Shown here piece after piece: positions 52,763 through 60,718 of a DNA stretch of 64,000 bases; the stretch's first letter is position 1, and every line of letters starts with the position of its first letter. The position numbers and the translations under genes were made by a program. The DNA is from Leisingera caerulea DSM 24564 (lineage in GTDB: Bacteria > Pseudomonadota > Alphaproteobacteria > Rhodobacterales > Rhodobacteraceae): the NCBI RefSeq assembly GCF_000473325.1, contig NZ_KI421513.1, positions 2,799,217 through 2,863,216 on the forward strand. The letters are read 5' to 3'. The notes beneath the pieces were generated by a model. The model worked only from the letters and a program-made list of their open reading frames with translations. It did not search any database and was not told the DNA's origin.

Positions 52763-55117
52763 ATGCTATTTGGACTTGATGGCGTCGAAATCGGACTGCT
52801 CATCGTATTCTTCTGCCTCTTCGGGGGCATCCTCTCCGGCTTTCCGGTGGCCTTTGCCATCGGCGGTGCCGGGATCATCTCCTTCGGGATCATCGCCGCA
52901 TTGGACAGCGCCGGGATCCTGGTGCACCAGGCGATTGATACCTCGTCGCAGGCCTACCGCGACCTGCTGAATTCGGGCATCAGGCCCGATAAGGTGTCGG
53001 TCTTCCGGTACCCGGATTTGCCAAGGCTGGCGGAACCGGTGTTTGCGCAGGGCTGGGAAGTCGCGCTGGACCGCAACATCTCCTTCATCGTCAACCGGAT
53101 GAACGAGCGGGTGCTGGCCGGTGCCTCGATTGAGACCCTGCTGGCGGTGCTGATGTTCGTTCTGATGGGCATCACCCTGGAGCGCTCCAAGATCGCGAAC
53201 GATCTGCTGACCACCATGGCGCGCGTCTTTGGCCCGCTGCCCGGCGGCCTGGCGGTGTCGATTGTGGTTGTGGGCGCGTTCCTGGCAGCCTCCACCGGTA
53301 TTGTCGGCGCCACCGTGGTGACCATGGGCCTGCTGGCACTGCCCACCATGCTGCGCAACAACTACTCGCCGGAACTGGCGACAGGTGTGATCGCGGCGTC
53401 CGGCACGTTGGGCCAGATCATCCCGCCGTCCATTGTGATCGTTCTGCTGGGCACCCTGGCGGGCGACCTTTATTCCACCGCGCAGGAGACCCGCGCGATG
53501 GAGGCAGGCTGTTCCGACGCGCTCACCTACCTGGGCGAACCGGCGGTGGTTTCGGTCGGCACCTTGTTCCAGGCGGCGCTGCTGCCGGGCATCATGCTGG
53601 CGCTGCTTTACGCCACTTATGCCTTTGGCTATGCGCTGTTGAACCCGCACAAGGCCCCGGCTGTGGCAATGGAGCAAAGCACCGGCGAGGTGATCACCCG
53701 CAACGAAGGCCTGATCTGGTTCCTGGGCGTCCCGGCCGCAATCATCGGCGGCGCGGTCCTGCTGAGCAGCTTCAACGTGATCGGCAGCCAGAACATCGTT
53801 GTTTCCACCTTCTCCGACGCCGGCGAGACCGCGTCCCTGCGCACCAATGTCGGCGCCGAGTGCAAGGCGTCAATGATTGACCTGCACGGGCAGGAAGCCT
53901 GGGACGCCGCGGTGGCGGAACAGGTAGCCATCAACGAAGCAGGCGGTGTCACTCTGGCGGAACGGCTGACCGAGGAAGAAATCGCCGCGGCGGTTGAGGC
54001 CAAGACCGCCGCCGCAGCCCCCATCGGCACCGGCATCAGCGTGATCATGGTGCTGCTGGGCCTGGTGCTGGCCTTTGGCCGCGGCGTGGCGCCTTCGCGC
54101 GATCCCAAGCCGCTGATCCTGGGCGCCATCGGCATCCTGCTGATTGCGCTGGTGGATCTGGTGGCGATTGCGCCGACCACCTCTCCCGGTGTCACGGTGC
54201 TGTGGATCGCGCTGCCGCTGCTGCTGGCGCTGTGGGGCAGCCGCGAGGCCGCCGCGCGCTGCGCCCGAAACGATCTGATCCGGGTGGTGTTCCCGCCGCT
54301 GGTGCTGATCGTTGCAGTGCTGGGCTCTATCCTGGGCGGCATCACCAACCCAACCCCCGCCGCGGCGCTTGGGGCAGGCGGTGCCATCATGCTGGCGGCC
54401 TACCGCAAGCTGCAGGACGAAGGCAAATCGGGCAAGATCATCATCTGGTCCACCTTTGCAGTGATGCTGTGCATCCTCGTCGGCATGAACTTCGACCTGC
54501 GGGTGAACCAGGGCGGCGTCAGCGTCGAGAGCTGGATTGCCTTCTTCGTGGCCTACGGCGCCTATCTCTATGCGCTGTTCGGCCTGCTGTATGGCTGCTG
54601 GGTTCTGTTCCGCTCCGGCGTGCTGACCCCGGTGGTGCGGGAAACCGCCAAGGTGACCTCGATGGTCTTCACCATCCTGATCGGCTCGCAGCTGCTCAAC
54701 CTGGTGGTGATCTCCTTCGGCGGCGAGCACTATATCCAGCAGTTCCTGAAGAGCTTCGACAACGAAATGACGGTCTTCCTGATCGTGATGCTGGTGCTGT
54801 TCTTCCTGGGCTTCGTGCTCGACTTCCTGGAGATCATCTACATCGTGATCCCGATCGTGGGGCCGGTGATCTATGGCGGGTCGTTCGATCCGAAATGGGT
54901 GACCATCATGGTGGCGGTGAACCTGCAGACCTCGTTCCTGACACCGCCCTTCGGCTTTGCGCTGTTCTACCTGCGCGGGGTGGCGCCGAAAGAGGTGACG
55001 ACGGCGCATATCTACCGCGGGATCGTGCCGTTTGTGCTGATCCAGGTGGTGGGGATTGCCATCCTTTGGGCCTTCCCGTCGATTGTGACGATCGTTCCGG
55101 CGCTGATCCCGAACTGA
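52763..55117 (+). CDS. TRAP transporter large permease (DctM family, long form)
   Basis: A 784-aa membrane protein, nearly twice the usual DctM length (about 430 aa). The N-terminal part has GFPVAFAIGGAG and GATVVTMGLLALPTM. The C-terminal part has the diagnostic GGITNPTPAAALGAGG, FVLDFLEIIYIVIPIVGPV and NLQTSFLTPPFGFALFYLRG. The excess is a central region (about 300-520) holding a soluble loop (SDAGETASLRTNVGAECKASMIDLHGQEAWDAAV) and additional helices. I know similar long forms in roseobacter TRAP systems. It couples sodium flow to uptake of the bound acid. Confidence 0.9.
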   Translation: MLFGLDGVEIGLLIVFFCLFGGILSGFPVAFAIGGAGIISFGIIAALDSAGILVHQAIDTSSQAYRDLLNSGIRPDKVSVFRYPDLPRLAEPVFAQGWEVALDRNISFIVNRMNERVLAGASIETLLAVLMFVLMGITLERSKIANDLLTTMARVFGPLPGGLAVSIVVVGAFLAASTGIVGATVVTMGLLALPTMLRNNYSPELATGVIAASGTLGQIIPPSIVIVLLGTLAGDLYSTAQETRAMEAGCSDALTYLGEPAVVSVGTLFQAALLPGIMLALLYATYAFGYALLNPHKAPAVAMEQSTGEVITRNEGLIWFLGVPAAIIGGAVLLSSFNVIGSQNIVVSTFSDAGETASLRTNVGAECKASMIDLHGQEAWDAAVAEQVAINEAGGVTLAERLTEEEIAAAVEAKTAAAAPIGTGISVIMVLLGLVLAFGRGVAPSRDPKPLILGAIGILLIALVDLVAIAPTTSPGVTVLWIALPLLLALWGSREAAARCARNDLIRVVFPPLVLIVAVLGSILGGITNPTPAAALGAGGAIMLAAYRKLQDEGKSGKIIIWSTFAVMLCILVGMNFDLRVNQGGVSVESWIAFFVAYGAYLYALFGLLYGCWVLFRSGVLTPVVRETAKVTSMVFTILIGSQLLNLVVISFGGEHYIQQFLKSFDNEMTVFLIVMLVLFFLGFVLDFLEIIYIVIPIVGPVIYGGSFDPKWVTIMVAVNLQTSFLTPPFGFALFYLRGVAPKEVTTAHIYRGIVPFVLIQVVGIAILWAFPSIVTIVPALIPN

Positions 55118-55144
55118 TCCGGGGTTTCCAGGACAAGACAACGG

Positions 55145-55170
55145 AAAAGGGGCCCCAAGCGGGCCCCTTT
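55145..55170 (+). terminator. Terminator of the TRAP operon
   Basis: AAAGGGGCCC and GGGCCCCTTT pair around CAAGC, followed by GCTTTTG. Confidence 0.8.
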
Positions 55171-55187
55171 GCTTTTGTCCCGGGGCA

Positions 55188-55249
55188 GGGGCGCTGCCCC
55201 TCTGCGCGCGCGGCGCGCATTCACCCCGGGATATTTTCAGCCAGATGAA
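55188..55249 (+). repeat. Dispersed 3'-flank repeat, copy 2
   Basis: GGGGCGCTGCCCC, a GCGCGCGCGGCGCGC stretch, then CCCCGGGATATTTTCAGCC and AGATGAAC. It shares its terminal blocks with 25122-25165 on the opposite strand. Confidence 0.6.
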
Positions 55250-55289
55250 CAGGGGATCCCGGCGGGGACCGTCAGGCGAGGCGGGCGGC

Positions 55290-55673
55290 TCAGGCGAACT
55301 GGATAAGGTCCCAGCGGTTGCCGAAAGGGTCGCGCCAGACCGCGACGGTGCCATAAGGCTCCTGGCGGGGGGCTTCCTCGAAGGTGACGCCCTGGGCCAG
55401 CATTGCGGCATGGTCGCGGGCAAAGTCATCCGTGGCCAGGAACAGCCCGACGCGGCCGCCGAACTGGTTTCCGATTGCCGCCTCCTGCGCGGCCCCTTCG
55501 GCGCGGGCCAGGATCAGGCTGCCCTGCGCAGCCCCCGGCGGCAGGATGCGGACCCAGCGCTTGCTGCCCTGGTCAATGTCCTCCGCCAGATGCCAGCCCA
55601 GCTGGCCGCAGTAAAAGGCGATGGCGGCGCCGTAGTCCGGCACCACCAGCGAGACAGCGTGAAGGTTCTGCAT
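55290..55673 (-). CDS. VOC family protein (glyoxalase/bleomycin-resistance fold)
   Basis: A 127-aa protein with the paired beta-alpha-beta-beta-beta modules of the vicinal oxygen chelate fold: HAVSLVVPDYGAAIAFYCGQLGW at the start and RVGLFLATDDFARDHAAMLAQGVTF in the second half, ending TVAVWRDPFGNRWDLIQF. The ATG shares one base with the stop of bpt, so the two are cotranscribed. The substrate is unknown. Confidence 0.85.
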   Translation of the reverse strand: MQNLHAVSLVVPDYGAAIAFYCGQLGWHLAEDIDQGSKRWVRILPPGAAQGSLILARAEGAAQEAAIGNQFGGRVGLFLATDDFARDHAAMLAQGVTFEEAPRQEPYGTVAVWRDPFGNRWDLIQFA

Positions 55674-56497
55674 CAGCGGTTGCGGTGAATGGGCTGTTCG
55701 GGCAGCTGGATATTGGCCACCTGTTCAGCAATCGGGTCGGTCGACAACGGATGCACGGCGGCCTCGAACTGCGCCGGGTCGGTCATCTTTTTCCATTCGC
55801 TCTGGTGATAGATTTCCAGTCCGGAGAATTTGGCCTTGTAGCCCATCTTCTGGCTGCCGGGCACCCAATAGCCCAGGTAGACGTAGGGAAGGCCTGCCTC
55901 GCGCGCGATGCTGATGTGGTCGAGGATCATGAAAGTGCCGAGCGAATCCTGCGGCTGGTCCGGCGCGTAGAAGGAGTAGACCATGCTGAGGCCGTCCTCC
56001 AGCACATCGGTGAGCGACACCGCGGTCAGCTGATTGCTGCCTTCCTCGGCATATTCAACCACCCGGCTGCGCACCGGGGTTTCCTCGATCATCGCGGCGT
56101 ATTCGAACACATCCATGTCGGCCATGCCGCCGTCTGCGTGGCGGCTGTCCAGATAGCGGCGGAACAGGGCAAACTGGTCCTCTGTCGCCCAGGGCGAGGT
56201 CGCCCGGCGTTCAAGGTGCGCGTTGCGCTTCAGGGTGCGCTTCTGACTGCGGCTGGGGCTGAAGGCCGACACATCAATCCGGGCGGACAGGCAGGCCGAA
56301 CACTCCGAGCAGGACGGCCTGTAGAGCACGTTCTGCGAGCGCCGGAAGCCCTGCTGGCTGAGGCTGTTGTTGAGCTGCTCCACCCCGTCGCCCTGCAGCG
56401 CGGTGAACAGCTTCCGCTCCATCCGGCCCTCCAGATAGGGGCAGGGCTGAGGGGCCGTCACGTAGAACTGCGGTGCAATCGGAAGGGTATGGCGCAT
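55673..56497 (-). CDS. bpt: Aspartate/glutamate leucyltransferase (N-end rule)
   Basis: A 274-aa aminoacyl-tRNA-protein transferase of the ATE fold. The N-terminal Cys-rich motif CPYLEGR and the C-x2-C-x2-C pattern [13 protein letters not shown] are present. The C-terminal part has [39 protein letters not shown], quoted by its ends. Bacterial members of this length transfer Leu to N-terminal Asp/Glu, marking proteins for ClpS-ClpAP. It is followed by a VOC gene overlapping by one base. Confidence 0.92.
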   Translation of the reverse strand: MRHTLPIAPQFYVTAPQPCPYLEGRMERKLFTALQGDGVEQLNNSLSQQGFRRSQNVLYRPSCSECSACLSARIDVSAFSPSRSQKRTLKRNAHLERRATSPWATEDQFALFRRYLDSRHADGGMADMDVFEYAAMIEETPVRSRVVEYAEEGSNQLTAVSLTDVLEDGLSMVYSFYAPDQPQDSLGTFMILDHISIAREAGLPYVYLGYWVPGSQKMGYKAKFSGLEIYHQSEWKKMTDPAQFEAAVHPLSTDPIAEQVANIQLPEQPIHRNR

Positions 56498-56627
56498 CGG
56501 AACTCTTCGGCAGTTTCGCGGGACAGGTGGAACAAGCGGCAGCTACTCCAACTGATGATAACAACGCGGTTCCGGTGCGCCAAGTGGCCTTGTGGAAAAT
56601 GGCTTAACGCTGTCTTGCGGAATTCAC

Positions 56628-57059
56628 TCAAACCCGCCGGTTCAGCATGACGGTGCCGAGGAAATGGTCGGTCAACCCCTGGCCGCGCGGCGAGGTCAGC
56701 ATCAGGATGATCGAGATCACCTGCAGCACCGGGAAGCCCAGCGACAGTGAATAGCCCGCGGTGTGCAGCGCCGCTAGGCCGCTGTCGAGCCGCTGGCCCG
56801 CGCTGTCGCGCAGCTCAATCCCGGCAAAGCGCATGCCCCAGGTGGCGGAGCCGTTGGCGATCGTCACGGTCCGGTAGGCAAAGCCGACCGCCAGATACAA
56901 CAGCGGCCAGATCAAAAGCCCGGTAAACGCGGTCAGCAGCACCGCGGCAGCGCTGAGGGTGAAGATCAGGATGCTGTCGATGACCCAGGCGATCAGACGC
57001 TTGGCCGGAACAGACGCATAGAATTCTGCCTGGTAGTCGGGGTCGGGCAGGGCGGTCAT
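56628..57059 (-). CDS. RDD family membrane protein
   Basis: A 143-aa protein with the RDD signature in the first helix (KRLIAWVIDSILIFTLSAAAVL, where R and D are kept), two further membrane helices (GLLIWPLLYLAVGFAYR and the C-terminal LGFPVLQVISIILML) and the conserved ATWGMRFAGIELRD between them. The function of the family is not settled; some members exchange ions. It precedes DUF2852 in the order common to this family of bacteria. Confidence 0.88.
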   Translation of the reverse strand: MTALPDPDYQAEFYASVPAKRLIAWVIDSILIFTLSAAAVLLTAFTGLLIWPLLYLAVGFAYRTVTIANGSATWGMRFAGIELRDSAGQRLDSGLAALHTAGYSLSLGFPVLQVISIILMLTSPRGQGLTDHFLGTVMLNRRV

Positions 57060-57143
57060 GCAAGGGGACCTTTGCTAGGGGAAAAGGCAGGCAGCGGAAG
57101 CCCCGCCCGGACGGGGGCGGGGCAGCCGGAGGAGGGGCAGAGC

Positions 57144-57605
57144 TTAGTGGCGCTTGGGTTCGCCGCCGGCTTCGTCCTCGTCCTCCGCGTCATCGCCATG
57201 ATCGGCGGCGCGGGCGCGCTCGTCCATGAACTGGTCGAACTCGGCCTTGTCCTTGGCCTCGCGCAGGCGTTCCAGGAAGGCCTCGAAATCATGCTGTTCC
57301 TGCTCCAGGCGGCGCAGCGTATCGGCCTTATAGGCATCAAAGGCGCTGTTGCCCGAGGGTTTCATCGCCGAGAACCCGTGGCGCGCCCAGGCTTTGCCTC
57401 TGTGGCGGCAGGAGGATTTGCTGAACATGCGTTTGCTCCAGATCATGTAGAAAAGAAGGGCCAGGCCCACCGGCCAGAAGAACACAAAGCCCAGCACCAT
57501 AACGGCAATCCAGGCGCCTTTGCCCTTGCTGTCCAGCCAGGCTTCGCTGCGGGAAAACCAGCCCTGCACCGGTGTATGGGGGGCGGTTTGGGTGAAACTC
57601 GTCAT
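57144..57605 (-). CDS. DUF2852 family protein
   Basis: A 153-aa protein with one membrane helix (AWIAVMVLGFVFFWPVGLALLFYMIWSKRM, about 31-60) and a long cytoplasmic coiled region (FDAYKADTLRRLEQEQHDFEAFLERLREAKDKAEFDQFM) ending in an acidic tail. This arrangement is that of DUF2852, a family limited mostly to alphaproteobacteria. Role unknown. Confidence 0.85.
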   Translation of the reverse strand: MTSFTQTAPHTPVQGWFSRSEAWLDSKGKGAWIAVMVLGFVFFWPVGLALLFYMIWSKRMFSKSSCRHRGKAWARHGFSAMKPSGNSAFDAYKADTLRRLEQEQHDFEAFLERLREAKDKAEFDQFMDERARAADHGDDAEDEDEAGGEPKRH

Positions 57606-57688
57606 CGGGGTCCTCCAGGTTGCGGGTGTATGTAAATCCCTTTCACATTATTGCATATCGGGAGCCGCCGCGGGGGTTTCAAGTCCCT

Positions 57689-57707
57689 ATGTGAATCTTT
57701 TTCACAT
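57689..57707. promoter_or_regulatory. ATGTGAA-N5-TTCACAT palindrome
   Basis: A seven-base perfect inverted repeat upstream of the DUF2852 gene. It resembles a CRP-like site but has a spacing of seven, not six, between TGTGA and TCACA, so assignment is doubtful. Confidence 0.3.
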
Positions 57708-57774
57708 GCTCTCTGAAAAGCGGCTGGGCTCAGGCCTGCAAGGGCTGTGTGTCCGGGCGGGAGGCGCATGTAGC

Positions 57775-57930
57775 GGGACACTTCGCGTTGCAGTGTGGGA
57801 CACTTCCCGTTGCAGCAACTCATTTTTGAAAACCCACTGTTTTTAGGGCTTTTTGCGGCGGGTTTCCAGCCCCGGTGCGGCGCAGGCGGCAGCGGCCAGA
57901 TACGCAAGCTTGGGACACTTCAGATTGCAG
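57775..57930 (+). repeat. Three GGGACACTTC...TTGCAG repeats, possible IS end or phage junction
   Basis: Nineteen-base units GGGACACTTC-NNN-TTGCAG stand at 57775-57793, 57797-57815 and 57912-57930, the first two 22 bases apart. Closely spaced copies of such a unit beginning after TGTAG are reminiscent of the multiple terminal repeats of IS21-type elements; no transposase is near. The 433-base gap 57606-58038 holds no gene and separates chromosome from prophage genes. Confidence 0.5.
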
Positions 57931-58038
57931 TAGCGGGCAGTCTGCCGTTCGAACCCTTCAAATCCGGCCTATTCGATGTGCGTTTAAAGGCGGCTTAAAC
58001 GGATATTGAACAGTTGAGAGGTGTCCTCGTGCTCAGAT

Positions 58039-58425
58039 CTACTGGCTGGGATTAGCTAAGATCTTTTTCAGCCCGTGACCCACTATCAGCGCCTCAAACT
58101 GCGCGCGTGCGTTGGTGGTGTCAGCCGGGCCATGTGTCAGCACCAGATGGTCACCCACCGCCTGCCAGTCTGCTTTATCCAGCACCTTCGGAAAAAACTC
58201 TTCGCCCAATCCTTCAGGCAGGCCGGGTGCGGCTTCCACGGCGCGTACAAACAGGTCTGTCTCACGCGCAGAGCCGCCAAGGTGGGTAGCGGGTTCCGCG
58301 CCGGTTGGCGACAATCGGATTAGAAAGTTCTGGCCGCTTATCCCCCAAGCGTTCGCTGCCCGATTGCAGGCGATAGCGGTGCCAATAGGGGCGAAAAAAT
58401 CGACCTGCCAGACAAAACGGGTCAT
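58039..58425 (-). CDS. Prophage small protein of unknown function (128 aa)
   Basis: A 128-aa protein, start MTRFVWQVDFFAPIGTAIACNRAANAWGI, with ADWQAVGDHLVLTHGPADTTNARAQFEAL later. Its ATG overlaps the stop of the preceding LamG-like gene by four bases (ATGA), so it belongs to the tail operon. It is the last gene of the prophage end visible here. No family is recognised. Confidence 0.65.
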   Translation of the reverse strand: MTRFVWQVDFFAPIGTAIACNRAANAWGISGQNFLIRLSPTGAEPATHLGGSARETDLFVRAVEAAPGLPEGLGEEFFPKVLDKADWQAVGDHLVLTHGPADTTNARAQFEALIVGHGLKKILANPSQ

Positions 58426-59561
58426 AGTGTGCGCCCTTGCTTTGCACCCATCCAAGAGGTGGCACGCATCAGCTCCGCATCCGTCAAGCGGAACGGAAAC
58501 ACCAGGATGGCGTAAATCCTGCCGCCAAACCATTCCGCCGCATTGGGCTGAGCGAACATCGAGAACTTTCCGCCGGTGTCTGAAGGCACCACGCCGGGGT
58601 TTGTGACTGATGTTTGGAGCTGTTCCACGCCATCCACAAACACCTGACCATTGCCGTAGGGGTCCCCGGCGGAGCGCCGCCAAGCGATCACAGCATCAGT
58701 GTTATTGGCAATAGCAGGGAATTTCCGGTTGCCGTTGTTGTGCCGCCACGACGGGCCATCAGATCCGACAGCTCCTGAAATGGAACCGGCCATGGCGCCC
58801 CCGATGTGCCAGATGCGCTCGATTGCTGACATCTGATCACCCGTGTTGATTGCCGCTATGACAGTCAGATCAGGGTCCGCGCTCAATCCGAAGCGCGTGT
58901 CAGCGGTGTAGAAGTCGTCATTCCCGTCCCCGTCGAGCCAGAACCGCCCGCCGCCGGACTGATATGCCGCACGGTTGGAACCTGACGGCGCAATGAGGTG
59001 GTTGCCAGGCAGGGCGCGGAACGAAACGTCAGATAGCGTCCCGGTGAAAGCACTCCCATCGAACCAAAGGTGGTGGCCGTCACCGTTTGTGGAGTAACCG
59101 GCCCTCACGATTGCGCAATGCGTCCCGGTTCCGAAATCGCCTGCGGCCTGTTCATTGCTGGTGGCTGTCGCGTCCCGGCGCCACAGGTTCAGAACGCCGG
59201 TGGTCGCGCTGATTGTGAACTTGGCTTCATACCATTGTCCCGCGGTCAGGGTGGTAAGGCCAAGCGTTGCGAAGCCGGTCTCTGGCTTGGTGTAGACCCC
59301 GCTGCTTTCCGTCCAGTTCGCGCCGGATGAAGCGTCTGCGATATTCCACAGCTCTTTGCCCCGCACCAATCTGTGCGACTTATCCAATGGTGTCATGACA
59401 GGGTCGCCCGCAGCGGAAACAGGCGTGCTCTCATCCTGCATCAGCGTGGATAGGTCAGACGGGTCGAGGAAAAGTACCGGATTGAGGGTTAGAACAGAGA
59501 GGCGAGAGGTTTGAAATGGATTGCGCAATGCACTTCGGCCGGAAAGGAACGGGTCACGCAT
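58422..59561 (-). CDS. Prophage tail-associated protein with LamG/concanavalin-like fold
   Basis: A 379-aa protein. The second half (about 180-370) shows the beta-sandwich pattern of laminin-G/concanavalin-like lectins: FTADTRFGLSADPDLTVIAAINT-type strand, IERIWHIGGAMAGSISG, QVFVDGVEQLQTS, and WFGGRIYAILVFPFRLTDAELMRATSW as the typical final helix. The N-terminal part is likely the attachment to the tail. It probably binds host surface glycans. The start at 59561 overlaps the previous gene by eight bases. Confidence 0.75.
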   Translation of the reverse strand: MRDPFLSGRSALRNPFQTSRLSVLTLNPVLFLDPSDLSTLMQDESTPVSAAGDPVMTPLDKSHRLVRGKELWNIADASSGANWTESSGVYTKPETGFATLGLTTLTAGQWYEAKFTISATTGVLNLWRRDATATSNEQAAGDFGTGTHCAIVRAGYSTNGDGHHLWFDGSAFTGTLSDVSFRALPGNHLIAPSGSNRAAYQSGGGRFWLDGDGNDDFYTADTRFGLSADPDLTVIAAINTGDQMSAIERIWHIGGAMAGSISGAVGSDGPSWRHNNGNRKFPAIANNTDAVIAWRRSAGDPYGNGQVFVDGVEQLQTSVTNPGVVPSDTGGKFSMFAQPNAAEWFGGRIYAILVFPFRLTDAELMRATSWMGAKQGRTL

Positions 59562-59835
59562 GATCCACCAGAACCGTAGATTTGGCTGCCCTGCGGCCCT
59601 TGGCCCAAACACGACTGCCCTGCGCCACGCTGATATCTGCCAGTGGCAGCTTTTCCCGGCCGGTCCCGCCCGGGTAGATCCAGCCGCGCGCTTCGGAACC
59701 GGGCGCTGCGGTGCCGCCGCGCCTCAATTCGATTTCTCCATCCAGGACCTGAAAGCTGATTTCGGTGACATCGTCGTCCGTCAGCTGCACCCAGGTGTCT
59801 TTGTCTACGGTGATGGGGGTTTGCTCTTGTGCCAT
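59554..59835 (-). CDS. Small prophage tail-region protein (93 aa)
   Basis: A 93-aa beta-rich protein: VDKDTWVQLTDDDVTEISFQVLDGEIELRRG then GWIYPGGTGREKLPLADISV. Proteins of this shape occur next to tail fibres as small collar or decoration pieces, but no family name can be given. It is co-directional with its neighbours, with a 109-base gap upstream. Confidence 0.6.
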   Translation of the reverse strand: MAQEQTPITVDKDTWVQLTDDDVTEISFQVLDGEIELRRGGTAAPGSEARGWIYPGGTGREKLPLADISVAQGSRVWAKGRRAAKSTVLVDHA

Positions 59836-59944
59836 CGTCTAGTCTCCTCTTGGGCAGGCTTCTGCGTCCGCCGTGCCAATGTTCCTCGGTGAATTTGTCC
59901 GGCCAACTGCATGGACGCGGTCGCGCGCGGGTTCAGTAGGGTTG

Positions 59945-60376
59945 TTAAACTGCTTCCTCCGGCGCCATTTCCAGTGCAGCAGCAAAGGCAGACGTTACAT
60001 CGAAGGCAGGTACCTCTGCGTCGGTCAGCGCGCCGATTTGCCCTGAGACGGTCAACTCGGCATCAAAGCAGCTCTGAACGTGCTGCGCGACCGCGGCTGC
60101 CACTGCCTCGATCTCTGCCTGGCTGACAGACCGCCAGCCATCCGGGAACTTGAAGTTCAGCGGGCCGCTCACCAAGCCGCTCTGCAAGCTCGTAACGGTA
60201 GCGGTCAGTTTTGCGGTGCTGCGCTCATCGGTGGCCATGGTGGAGCCGTCTGGCAGGGTGATACCGCTGGTTTCGCGCTGCCAGCGGATGTTGGCGAGAT
60301 CGGCGAACAGGGCGGCCCTGGCGGCGCCAGCCTTGGCCTCAACGGTGACGGTCTGGGAAAAGTCGATGTTGCTCAT
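59945..60376 (-). CDS. Prophage protein with DUF4376-like domain
   Basis: A 143-aa protein. The central part (IRWQRETSGITLPDGSTMATDERSTAKL and FKFPDGWRSVSQAEIEAVAAAVAQHVQSCFDAE, quoted by fragments) has the DUF4376 pattern found in tail-fibre assembly or tail-fibre-associated proteins. The start overlaps the preceding gene's end by four bases. Confidence 0.75.
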   Translation of the reverse strand: MSNIDFSQTVTVEAKAGAARAALFADLANIRWQRETSGITLPDGSTMATDERSTAKLTATVTSLQSGLVSGPLNFKFPDGWRSVSQAEIEAVAAAVAQHVQSCFDAELTVSGQIGALTDAEVPAFDVTSAFAAALEMAPEEAV

Positions 60377-60705
60377 ACTGCGTCCTCCTCTTCGTCTTCA
60401 GTTTCAGGGTTGCAGCGGCGCGGAACTGGTACCGGCCCGTCAGCGGCCATCACCACTGGCTGCGGAAACCGAATTTCTTCCGGCGCATTGGCGCCATGCG
60501 GCAGGATCAGGGTCAGGCTGATTTCGCCGCCGCTGCGCTCCACGTCCGAGGCCAGCCACTCGCAAGCCACCGCGTCGCGCGGCAGGGTGGCCCCATCGGG
60601 CAGAGGACTGAAATCGAACACCTCGCCGTTGATCGTTAGGGAATCGCCCGCCTTGTTGATTGTCAACGCCTCATCCCGGCGCATTGGGGTCCAGTTGATC
60701 TGCAT
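60373..60705 (-). CDS. Small prophage tail-region protein (110 aa)
   Basis: A 110-aa protein starting MQINWTPMRRDEALTI. The text INGEVFDFSPLPDGATLPRDA and EISLTLILPHGANAPEEIRFP suggest a small beta-sandwich; such proteins sit next to DUF4376 genes in phage tail operons. An acidic tail follows. The downstream gene overlaps its stop by four bases. The ATG three codons inside the open frame has the better ribosome-binding site. Confidence 0.65.
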   Translation of the reverse strand: MQINWTPMRRDEALTINKAGDSLTINGEVFDFSPLPDGATLPRDAVACEWLASDVERSGGEISLTLILPHGANAPEEIRFPQPVVMAADGPVPVPRRCNPETEDEEEDAV

Positions 60706-60718
60706 GGGATACACTCCT

